Origin: DASSKO01 sp035690425
GTDB taxonomy: Bacteria; Actinomycetota; Actinomycetes; Propionibacteriales; Nocardioidaceae
Assembly (NCBI GenBank): GCA_035690425.1
Contig: DASSKO010000048.1
Span: 1-20,101 of the forward strand
Reading direction: 5' to 3'
Length of the DNA stretch: 20,101 nt
Part shown: positions 15,201 to 20,101 of the stretch, piece after piece
Numbering within the stretch: the first letter of the stretch is position 1
Layout: each line of letters starts with the position of its first letter
Notes under the pieces: model-generated
The model's database searches: none
What the model was told of the DNA's origin: nothing
What the model saw: only the letters and a program-made list of their open reading frames with translations
Position numbers and translations under genes: made by a program

Positions 15201-15407
15201 AAGACCAGTGGGCTGGAGGTCAGCGATCGAATCGACCTGTGGTGGCAGGCCGACGCGGAGCTGGCCGAGGCGGTTCGCGAGCACGCGTCGCTGCTGTCCG
15301 GCGAGGTGCTGGCCACCTCACTGACCGAAGGTGCGCCCGAGCACGGCGGCGCGGAAACTCACGGCGACGACGCCCTGGGGCTGAGGTTCTGGCTCACCCG
15401 CGCCTGA
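12267..15407 (+). CDS. ileS: Isoleucyl-tRNA synthetase, type 2 (IleRS2), GTHH signature
   Basis: Charges tRNA(Ile) with isoleucine and edits valine. The 1,046-residue length and sequence place it in the eukaryote-like IleRS2 class. FYEGPPTANGKPGTHHVEAR (43-62) is the first class I signature, but the usual HxGH reads GTHH (55-58). KMSKH is at 598-602. Metal-binding-like pairs include CPRCG (182-186), CWRCH and CPQCG; the editing domain lies between about 190 and 400, and DGWFDSGSMPFAQWGYP precedes the KMSKH half. The C-terminal anticodon-binding part is complete. ATG 12267-12269 is set by GGAGG at 12255-12259; upstream in-frame codons lie in the T-box. Expression should rise when tRNA(Ile) is uncharged. 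The enzyme type predicts resistance to mupirocin. It converges on divIVA across a large palindrome. Confidence 0.97.
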   Translation: MYRPVPPQVDLPALDHSVLALWAEHKVFDRSLEQTATGAPWTFYEGPPTANGKPGTHHVEARVFKDVFPRFKTMQGFHVARKAGWDCHGLPVELAVEKELGFSGKNDIEAFGIAAFNDRCRESVLRHVGEFREMTERMGYWVNLDEAYWTMHPSYVESVWWALKQIHAKGLLVEDYRVAPYCPRCGTGLSDHELAQGYETVVDPSVYVRFPLTSGEYAGKASLLVWTTTPWTLVSNTAVAVHPDVDYVVATDGDESLIVAEPLLEAALGEGWSVQGRLRGTDLQRWTYRRPFELVPFPEEGEPAHFVVLADYVTTEDGTGLVHQSPAFGEDDLRVAREYGLPMVKPVRPDGHFEDSVPLVGGQFFKHADADLVADLQARGLLFRHLAYEHAYPHCWRCHTALIYYALPSWYIRTTAIKEELVRENEATNWYPDSIKHGRYGDWLDNNVDWALSRSRYWGTPLPIWRCEQQHETCVGSLRELSELAGVDHGDLDPHRPYVDEVSFGCPQCGEEARRVPEVIDGWFDSGSMPFAQWGYPHVEGSARQFEQAYPAQFICEAIDQTRGWFYTLMAVGTLVFERSSYENVLCLGLLLAEDGRKMSKHLGNILEPMPLMDEHGADAVRWFMAASGSPWAARRVGHATLQEIVRKVLLTYWNTVAFHVLYARTAGWTPESAAAPAVTDRPVLDRWLHAQTHTLARDVTEAMEDFDTQRSGQLLSTFIDDLSNWYVRRSRRRFWDGDPAALATLHETLDVLTRLLAPMAPFVSEQVWQDVVRPVTPSADESVHLATWPTFDEAAIDPELARQMRLARRVVELGRAARAEAKVKTRQPLRRALVGSGAFNGLSTELRRDVAEELNIGALESLGDAGSDLVDFTAKANYRPLGKRFGKDTPKVAAAVADADAADLAHQLRSAGRAQVEVDGSAVTVGPDEVIVSERPRAGWSVVNDQGETVALDLALTPALKRAGLAREVVRLVQEARKTSGLEVSDRIDLWWQADAELAEAVREHASLLSGEVLATSLTEGAPEHGGAETHGDDALGLRFWLTRA

Positions 15408-15417
15408 CCGCGCCGGT

Positions 15418-15646
15418 CCTCGTGCACGCCATGGGACCATGGCGCGCGCGTCCCTCCCGATGGTTGCAAGGATGGGGAAGCACGAGAAGGCCTCGGGAAC
15501 CTCTCGTCCGCTCCGGTTGGCCCGGTCGCCGCTCGCCGACGGCCGCGAGCGCCGTACCCGCTGCTGCCCGAGGCCTTCTCGTGCCACCAGCGGCGTGCAA
15601 GCCACGGGAGCCACGAGGACGCCATGGTTCCATGGCGCGCACGAGG
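15418..15646. repeat. 229-bp imperfect palindrome in ileS-divIVA gap
   Basis: The gap between the convergent stops (15408-15732) has no credible gene. Most of it is an inverted repeat: arms 15418-15497 and 15567-15646 are both 80 bases and align without gaps, 62 of 80 positions matching by my count, around a 69-base loop. The inner 18 bases (GCACGAGAAGGCCTCGGG) are perfect, the outer 27 match at 25 positions, and the middle is looser. Each outer arm holds its own 8-2-8 palindrome. The loop contains CGCTCGC/GCGAGCG (15530-15536, 15545-15551). It is far larger than an intrinsic terminator; a MITE-like or dispersed palindromic element is the best guess. The remaining 86 bases (15647-15732) show nothing I can name. 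Confidence 0.8.
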
Positions 15647-15732
15647 GGCGAGTACGTCGAAGGGGCGCCGTAGTCGACTCGGCTGGTGATGGGCCTTCGC
15701 CAGCGTTGCTGAGACGGTGACGCGGCCGCGCT

Positions 15733-16581
15733 TCAGCTCTCTTCGCCGAGCAGCGAGCTGAGCCGGTCGGAGTCCCGGTCGTCGTCGGAGTCGTCGGGAC
15801 GGGGCGGGCCGGCCAGCCCCGCTTCGCCGTTGAGGGCCGCGAGCTGGTTCTCGAAGTACGCCCGCATGCGGGAGCGGTACTCACGCTCGAAGCCGCGCAG
15901 CTCCTCTACCTCGGCCGCGAGGCGGTCGCGCTCGCTCTCCAGGCTGCCGAACAGCTGGTCACGCCGCTCCGCGGTCTCGTGGTCGAGCTCCTTGGACCTG
16001 GTCTGGGCATCGGACTCGACCCGCTCGGCCTTCGTGCGTGCCTCGGCCTCCAGCCGTTCGGCCCTGGTGCGAGCCTCACCGATGATCTTGTCCGCCTCGT
16101 CCCTGGCCTCGTTGACCAACTCGTCGGCGTTCCGGGTCGCGATCTCCAGCAGCCGCGCCGCCGCCGTGGACGCCTCACCCACCGTGCCGGGCTGTGCGTC
16201 GATGGGCGTCGCCGCCGCTGTCCCAACATGTGTGGCGGTGTCTGTGGCCGTCTCCGTGGCGCTGTCTGCTGCGGCGTCTGTCCCCGTGCCCTCGGCGTCT
16301 TGCCCAGGGTCTCGCACCGTCTCCGTCGCTGCATCCGCCGGCTCTGGAGCCGGCGGGGCCACCGACGCCGACGGGGTGGCCCTGATCGCCGTGGAACTGC
16401 CGTCGGAGCCGGACTGCGCGGCCTCCAGCTTCGTGCGGAGCTCGCCGTTCTCCTTCTCCAGTGCCTCCAGCGCGGCCTCGACCTCGTCGAGAAACCGGTC
16501 GACCTCGCCCATGTCATAGCCCTCACGGAGCCGGACGGGCGTGAACCGCTTGTTGCGCACGTCGTCAGGAGTCAGCGCCAT
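15733..16581 (-). CDS. divIVA: DivIVA/Wag31 polar growth scaffold
   Basis: Coiled-coil protein that gathers at curved membrane (poles and septa) and directs polar peptidoglycan synthesis in Actinobacteria. The conserved N-terminal domain LTPDDVRNKRFTPVRLREGYDMGEVDRFLDEVEAALEAL (3-41) contains the membrane-binding turn. A low-complexity Ala/Thr/Pro linker (about 58-135, with TETATDTATH-type repeats) follows. A long coiled coil (about 140-255, rich in EARTRAERLEAEARTKAERVE) then ends in an acidic tail (DDSDDDRDSDRLSSLLGEES). The 282-residue length is normal for the family. ATG 16579-16581 is preceded by GAGGTGAA. It is the last gene of the ftsZ-side cluster and lies 93 bases after yggT, so it may have its own promoter. 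Confidence 0.96.
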   Translation of the reverse strand: MALTPDDVRNKRFTPVRLREGYDMGEVDRFLDEVEAALEALEKENGELRTKLEAAQSGSDGSSTAIRATPSASVAPPAPEPADAATETVRDPGQDAEGTGTDAAADSATETATDTATHVGTAAATPIDAQPGTVGEASTAAARLLEIATRNADELVNEARDEADKIIGEARTRAERLEAEARTKAERVESDAQTRSKELDHETAERRDQLFGSLESERDRLAAEVEELRGFEREYRSRMRAYFENQLAALNGEAGLAGPPRPDDSDDDRDSDRLSSLLGEES

Positions 16582-16619
16582 GACTTCACCTCAACGTCTC
16601 GTCGGGATATCCAGCGCCA

Positions 16620-16650
16620 CCGTACCCCTTGAGCCACACGCGCGGGCAAC
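16620..16650 (-). promoter_or_regulatory. Weak promoter candidate before divIVA
   Basis: On the minus strand TTGCCC, a 19-base spacer and TACGGT lie within the 93-base gap between yggT and divIVA. The spacer is long and the hexamers are poor, so this is only a pointer to possible separate divIVA transcription. Confidence 0.2.
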
Positions 16651-16674
16651 CGGAGAGCATCGCCGCACCGCAGG

Positions 16675-16971
16675 TCAGGCGCGGAGCAGGACCGCGCTGT
16701 TGATGCTCAGCAGGAGCCAGCAGATGAGCAGCAGGACCATGAACGAGAGGTCGAGCGCGATCCCGCCGAAGCGCATCGGCGGGATCACCCGCCGCAGCGC
16801 CCGCAGTGGCGGGTCGGTGACCGTGTAGACCGCCTCCAGCACCACCAGCAGGGGGCCCGTGGGAGTCCACGACCGCGCGAAGACCTGCACCCAGTCGACG
16901 ATGAAGCGCACGAACAGCAGCCCGATGACGAACAACAGCGCCAACCGGATGATGCCGCCGAGTAGCAACAC
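16675..16971 (-). CDS. YggT-family membrane protein
   Basis: A 98-residue member of the YggT family, small membrane proteins encoded next to sepF and divIVA in Gram-positive bacteria. Two hydrophobic helices are visible (about 3-24 and 72-95). They flank the conserved segment VYTVTDPPLRALRRVIPPMRFGGIALDLSF, whose TDPxLRxxRRxIPP core is the family mark. The function is unsettled; a role in membrane or division organisation is inferred from position and from related proteins. The start is GTG 16969-16971 with GGAG five bases upstream. It lies 28 bases after sepF and is almost certainly cotranscribed with it. Confidence 0.93.
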   Translation of the reverse strand: MLLLGGIIRLALLFVIGLLFVRFIVDWVQVFARSWTPTGPLLVVLEAVYTVTDPPLRALRRVIPPMRFGGIALDLSFMVLLLICWLLLSINSAVLLRA

Positions 16972-16999
16972 TAGATCTCCAGGACTTCCGAGGACCGCA

Positions 17000-17491
17000 T
17001 CAGGACTGGTTGAAGAACCCGCCCTCGACGATGCGCTGCTTGTCCTCTGCGGCGACCGTCACGTTGGGCGGTGAGAGCAGGAAGACCTTGCTCGTCACAC
17101 GCTCAATGCTGCCATGCACCGCAAACACCAGGCCGGCCGCGAAGTCGACGAGTCGCTTGGCGTCGTTGTCGTCCATCTCGGTCAGGTTCATGATCACCGG
17201 GACACCCTCCCGGAAGTTCTCACCGATCGTGCGCGCCTCGTTGTAGGTGCGCGGGTGCAGCGTGGTGATCCGCGAGACCTCCGCGGTCTCCGGCGCCGAA
17301 GAGGCGCGGCGCCGCTCGGCGATCGAGGTGACGCCGCCGTCGGACTCCGGCCGGACCGCCCGCACAGGGCGCGCCTCGCGGGCACGCTCGGGCTCGTCGT
17401 AGGAGTCGTGCTCGTCGAAGTCGTCCTCGTAGCGGTCGGTGTCCTCGACCAGGCCGAGATAGACACCCACCTTGCGCATCGCGCCCGCCAT
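17000..17491 (-). CDS. sepF: Cell division protein SepF
   Basis: SepF anchors the FtsZ ring to the membrane and aligns its filaments; it stands in for FtsA in Actinobacteria. The N-terminal amphipathic membrane-binding helix is MAGAMRKVGVYLGLVED (1-17). A disordered acidic linker follows (EDDFDEHDSYDEPERAREA). The globular SepF domain runs from about residue 72 to the end: ITTLHPRTYNEARTIGENFREGVPVIMNLTEMDDNDAKRLVDFAAGLVFAVHGSIERVTSKVFLLSPPNV. The 163-residue length is typical. ATG 17489-17491 follows GGAGG at a 10-base spacing. It lies 41 bases downstream of yggS and 28 bases upstream of yggT, in the usual ftsZ-to-divIVA order. Confidence 0.96.
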   Translation of the reverse strand: MAGAMRKVGVYLGLVEDTDRYEDDFDEHDSYDEPERAREARPVRAVRPESDGGVTSIAERRRASSAPETAEVSRITTLHPRTYNEARTIGENFREGVPVIMNLTEMDDNDAKRLVDFAAGLVFAVHGSIERVTSKVFLLSPPNVTVAAEDKQRIVEGGFFNQS

Positions 17492-17532
17492 GACTCACTG
17501 ACCTCCGATAACTGGATCCACCGTCGTTGACA

Positions 17533-18234
17533 CTACCTGAGCACCTCTCGTGCGCCGAGCACCGCGGTGCCGACACGCACATGTGTCGCACCACACCCGA
17601 TCGCCGTCTCCAGATCGCCGCTCATGCCCGCCGAGATCACGCTCGCACCGGGATGCTCGGACTGCAGCTGCTGCGCAGCGGCGGCCAACAGGTCGAAAGC
17701 CCTGACCGGGTCACCGCCGAGAGGGCACACCCCCATCACGCCGAGCAGGTCGAGGTCAGGCTCATACGCCACCCGGTTGGCGAGCGCAAGAACGTGCGCG
17801 GGATCGGCACCGCTGCGGGCCTGTGGCTCCTCGCCGTCGCCGAGGCTCACCTGCACCAGGCACCCTACCCGCCGCTCGGAGCCGCGGGCACCGTTCGCCA
17901 GGCCGGTGATCAGCTTGCGCCGGTCCACCGAGTGCACCACGTCGCAGTACGCCGACACGGCGGCCGCCTTGTTGGACTGCAGGCCGCCGACGAAGTGCCA
18001 GCGCAGGCCGAGATCGGCGCACTGCGCGTGCTTGTCGACCGCCTCCTGGTGCTTGTTCTCTCCGACGTCGGTCACGCCCAGCTCGGCGAGCAGCCGGACG
18101 TCGTCGGCCGGGAAGGTCTTGGTGACCACGATCAACCGCACCGAGCCGGGATCGCGGCCGACCTGGGCGCAGGCGGTCTCGATCCGTTGCTGCACGCTCG
18201 CCAGCCCTGCGGCGAGCTCGCTGCGCCTACTCAC
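17533..18234 (-). CDS. PLP-homeostasis protein YggS/YlmE family
   Basis: A pyridoxal-phosphate-binding protein of the alanine-racemase-like TIM-barrel fold that keeps free PLP and vitamin B6 vitamers in balance; no enzyme reaction is established. The 233 residues show VRLIVVTKTFPADDV with the PLP lysine at 39, DVGENKHQEAVDK, RWHFVGGLQSNKAAAV, LGVMGVCPLGGDP, the phosphate-binding SAGMSGDLETAIGCGATHVRVGTAVLG and a short C-terminus. GENKHQE differs slightly from the usual GENRxQE. The GTG start (18232-18234) sits in the second unit of a 13-bp tandem duplication. It lies 22 bases after pgeF and 41 bases before sepF, the usual place for this gene. Confidence 0.95.
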   Translation of the reverse strand: MSRRSELAAGLASVQQRIETACAQVGRDPGSVRLIVVTKTFPADDVRLLAELGVTDVGENKHQEAVDKHAQCADLGLRWHFVGGLQSNKAAAVSAYCDVVHSVDRRKLITGLANGARGSERRVGCLVQVSLGDGEEPQARSGADPAHVLALANRVAYEPDLDLLGVMGVCPLGGDPVRAFDLLAAAAQQLQSEHPGASVISAGMSGDLETAIGCGATHVRVGTAVLGAREVLR

Positions 18235-18250
18235 TGGGCCTACTCACTGG
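18225..18250. repeat. 13-bp tandem duplication at the yggS start
   Basis: GCCTACTCACTGG occurs twice in direct succession (18225-18237 and 18238-18250). Each unit contains GTGAGTAGG on the minus strand. The GTG of the downstream unit starts yggS; the GTG of the upstream unit reads into TAG after six codons. Confidence 0.85.
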
Positions 18251-18256
18251 CTCTGC

Positions 18257-18994
18257 TCATCGGGCCGGCTCGGGCAGCAGCCGTACCAGGCCGGCGAGCC
18301 GGCCCGACTTCTTGCCGTCGCGGCGGTAGGAGAAGAGCTCCGCGGACTCCCGGGTGCAGCGGGCGGCGTCAACGAGCTCGCAACCGGCGGCGGCCAGCTG
18401 CGCACGCACGCCCGCGCCGATGTCGAGCGCCGGCGTGCCCCACGAGGTCGTCGACTCCGCCTCCGGGACCACCGTGACGACGTCGTGCTGCAGTTGTGCT
18501 GGGACCTCATAACAACGCCCGCACACGTGCGGGCCCACCCAGGCGGTCAGCTGCTGCGCACCGAGCCCGCGCATCGCTGCCACCGCCGCCGGCACGACCC
18601 CGGCGAACAGTCCGGCGCGGCCGGCGTGCACGCACCCGACGACACCGGCCACCGAGTCGCCCAGCAGCACCGGCACACAGTCAGCCACCCGCACCGCGAG
18701 CGCGACGCCCGGCACGTCGGTCACCATCGCGTCGGCGTGCGGACGCTGCCCCGGCGGTGCGACCTCCCGCACCAGGGCGACCTCGGCACCGTGCACCTGG
18801 TTCATCCTCGCCACCTGGTCGACACCGACGCCGAAGGCCTCGGCCACCAGGGTGAAGTTGCGCTCGACGTCGTGCTCGGCATCACCCGCGGCCGAACCCA
18901 GGTTGAGTGAGCTGAAGGGAGCCGCACTCACTCCGCCGTGCCGGTCAGTGAAGGCCACGGCGGAGCGACCACGAGCTTCGCGGTAACAAAACAA
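18257..18994 (-). CDS. pgeF: PgeF/YfiH-family laccase-domain protein
   Basis: A member of the YfiH family (multicopper polyphenol oxidoreductase domain, also described as purine nucleoside phosphorylase/adenosine deaminase-like and as peptidoglycan editing factor). It occurs beside ftsZ in most Actinobacteria. The 245 residues include AFTDRHGGVSAAPFSSLNLG, QVARMNQVHGAEV, RVADCVPVLLGD and CVHAGRAGLFAGVV. Histidine 68, cysteine 106 and histidine 123 match the family metal site. The start is TTG 18992-18994: MFCYREARG precedes the domain as in relatives, and no better ATG or GTG lies nearby. GTG at codon 13 is less likely. It lies 12 bases after the ftsZ stop, so it is probably read from the ftsZ transcript. 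Which activity it has cannot be told from sequence. Confidence 0.92.
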   Translation of the reverse strand: MFCYREARGRSAVAFTDRHGGVSAAPFSSLNLGSAAGDAEHDVERNFTLVAEAFGVGVDQVARMNQVHGAEVALVREVAPPGQRPHADAMVTDVPGVALAVRVADCVPVLLGDSVAGVVGCVHAGRAGLFAGVVPAAVAAMRGLGAQQLTAWVGPHVCGRCYEVPAQLQHDVVTVVPEAESTTSWGTPALDIGAGVRAQLAAAGCELVDAARCTRESAELFSYRRDGKKSGRLAGLVRLLPEPAR

Positions 18995-19006
18995 GCGGCG
19001 ACTGCT

Positions 19007-20101
19007 TTACTTGAGGAAGTCGGGGACGTCCAGGTCGTTCGGGTCGTCGAACTCCACCGGACGCGGTTGGCGCGGGGCAGCCGGCCGGTTACCCGTGCCG
19101 CCCCGGTCGGACCGACCCTGACCCTCGCCGCCTTCGGGCGCACCCGGATATGGCTGCTGGCGAGGCTGGTCCCCCTGCTGGTCTCCTGGGCGCTCGCCGG
19201 GCCGCCCGACCGGCTGGCCAGACTGCTGGGGAGCCTGCTGACTCTGCCGACTGCTCCCCGCCTGCCCCTGGGCGTAGGACGGCAACGCCTGCTCGGCGCC
19301 CCCGGCCGACTGCGACCGAGCGCCGGGTGCCGTCGCGGACTGGGCATCGCCCACGCCCCCCTGGTCACGCCGCAGCGCCGGCTGCGCCTGGTCCCGCCGC
19401 TTGGGCATGCCACCGTCGAAGCCCGCAGCGATGACCGTGACTCGCACCTCGTCGCCGAGTGCGTCGTCGATCGTCGCACCGAAGATGATGTTGGCCTCGG
19501 CATGCGCAGCCTCCGCGACCAGGGCCGCCGCCTCGTTGATCTCGAACAGCCCGAGGTCGGAGCCACCGGCGATCGAGAGCAGCACCCCGTGCGCACCGTC
19601 GATCGAGGCCTCGAGCAGCGGGCTGGACACCGCCATCTCGGCTGCACCGACCGAGCGATCCTCGCCGCGGGCCGAGCCGATGCCCATCAACGCCGAGCCG
19701 GCATTGGACATCACCGACTTGACGTCGGCGAAGTCGAGGTTGATCAGGCCGGGAGTCGTGATCAGGTCGGTGATGCCCGAGACACCTTGCAGCAGCACCT
19801 GGTCGGCCTGCTTGAACGCATCGAGAACACTTACGTTGCGGTCGCTGATCGACAGCAGCCGGTCGTTGGGGATCACGATGAGGGTGTCGACCTCCTCGCG
19901 CAGTTGGGCGATGCCCTCCTCCGCCTGGTTGGCCCGGCGCCGCCCCTCAAAAGCGAACGGACGGGTCACCACGCCGATGGTCAGCGCACCGAGGGAGCGC
20001 GCGATGCGCGCGACCACCGGAGCACCACCGGTGCCCGTGCCACCCCCCTCGCCCGCCGTCACGAAAACCATGTCGGCCCCCTTGAGGACCTCCTCGATCT
20101 C
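19007..20101 (-). CDS. ftsZ: Cell division protein FtsZ, N-terminus beyond window
   Basis: Tubulin-like GTPase that forms the division ring. The window holds the last 364 codons; the gene runs off the right edge and the first third of the GTPase domain is outside. The first part seen includes the nucleotide-binding glycine loop GEGGGTGTGGAPVVARIAR, then LTIGVVTRPFAFEGRRRANQAEEG, VDTLIVIPNDRLL, and the synergy-loop side LINLDFADVKSVMSNAGSALMGIG with the catalytic aspartates supplied to the next subunit. The C-terminal subdomain ends at VTVIAAGFDGG. A disordered Gln/Gly/Pro-rich linker of about 120 residues leads to the conserved tail DDPNDLDVPDFLK, the docking site for SepF and other partners. 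It heads the cluster with pgeF, yggS, sepF, yggT and divIVA. Confidence 0.98.
   Translation of the reverse strand, partial: EIEEVLKGADMVFVTAGEGGGTGTGGAPVVARIARSLGALTIGVVTRPFAFEGRRRANQAEEGIAQLREEVDTLIVIPNDRLLSISDRNVSVLDAFKQADQVLLQGVSGITDLITTPGLINLDFADVKSVMSNAGSALMGIGSARGEDRSVGAAEMAVSSPLLEASIDGAHGVLLSIAGGSDLGLFEINEAAALVAEAAHAEANIIFGATIDDALGDEVRVTVIAAGFDGGMPKRRDQAQPALRRDQGGVGDAQSATAPGARSQSAGGAEQALPSYAQGQAGSSRQSQQAPQQSGQPVGRPGERPGDQQGDQPRQQPYPGAPEGGEGQGRSDRGGTGNRPAAPRQPRPVEFDDPNDLDVPDFLK

Noticed and set aside
12048..15284. Open frame of 1,078 codons on the minus strand, opposite ileS
   Set aside because: Composition (His/Arg/Val-rich, no domain) is that of the antisense of a high-GC gene, and ileS on the plus strand is unmistakable.
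15418..15646. Reading the palindrome as a plain bidirectional terminator
   Set aside because: Arms of 80 bases with a 69-base loop and no T tracts are not typical of intrinsic terminators, though the position between convergent genes fits.
15318..15884. Several open frames of 80-190 codons across the ileS-divIVA gap on both strands
   Set aside because: They are by-products of the 229-bp palindrome, which gives similar translations (HEKASG, PRPSRA) from both strands; no ribosome sites or known domains.

Overview
The window is a high-GC stretch of an actinobacterial chromosome. The gene order (hisD, LON-domain protein, ybaK, dnaE, rluD, lspA, a DksA/TraR-like gene, ileS, divIVA, yggT, sepF, yggS, pgeF, ftsZ) is the conserved dcw-flank order of Actinomycetota. 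The protein style (Lys/Ala-rich tail on the DksA-like protein, FtsZ ending in DVPDFLK, a type-2 IleRS behind a T-box) fits Propionibacteriales, probably Nocardioidaceae. The genus cannot be fixed from sequence alone.

Layout. Positions 1-836 (minus) hold the first 278 codons of hisD. A LON substrate-binding-domain protein (896-1573, plus) converges on a DUF3352 lipoprotein-like membrane-anchored protein (1634-3217, minus), which lies downstream of a four-helix membrane protein (3259-3831, minus). ybaK (3844-4317, plus) starts only 12 bases from the membrane-protein start. Between ybaK and the convergent dnaE (5478-9017, minus) sits a broken RHS/YD-repeat gene, about 1.1 kb, bracketed by a 13-bp direct repeat that covers the ends of both host genes. 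Upstream of dnaE lie a GNAT acetyltransferase, an RluA-family pseudouridine synthase, lspA and the DksA/TraR-like gene; rluD and the GNAT gene are joined to their predecessors by 4-base GTGA overlaps.

Positions 11825-12266 form a divergent control region. On the minus side is a clear promoter with a perfect 20-bp palindrome at its predicted start point. On the plus side is an ileS T-box leader of the translational type, with specifier ATC and a CCTCCG strand that can pair either with the T-box flank or with the ileS Shine-Dalgarno. IleS is of the type-2 class and carries GTHH in place of HxGH.

ileS and divIVA converge on a 325-base gap that holds a 229-bp imperfect palindrome (two ungapped 80-base arms, 62/80 matching) with no credible protein. 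From 15733 to the right edge is the division cluster on the minus strand: ftsZ (C-terminal 364 codons), pgeF, yggS, sepF, yggT and divIVA/wag31. It places the Z-ring protein, its membrane tether and the polar growth scaffold in one probable transcription unit.

Most of the window is ordinary core genome. The points worth a second look are the RHS scar, the 229-bp palindrome, the altered IleRS signature with its T-box, the palindromes around the dksA-like promoter, and a 13-bp tandem duplication at the yggS start.
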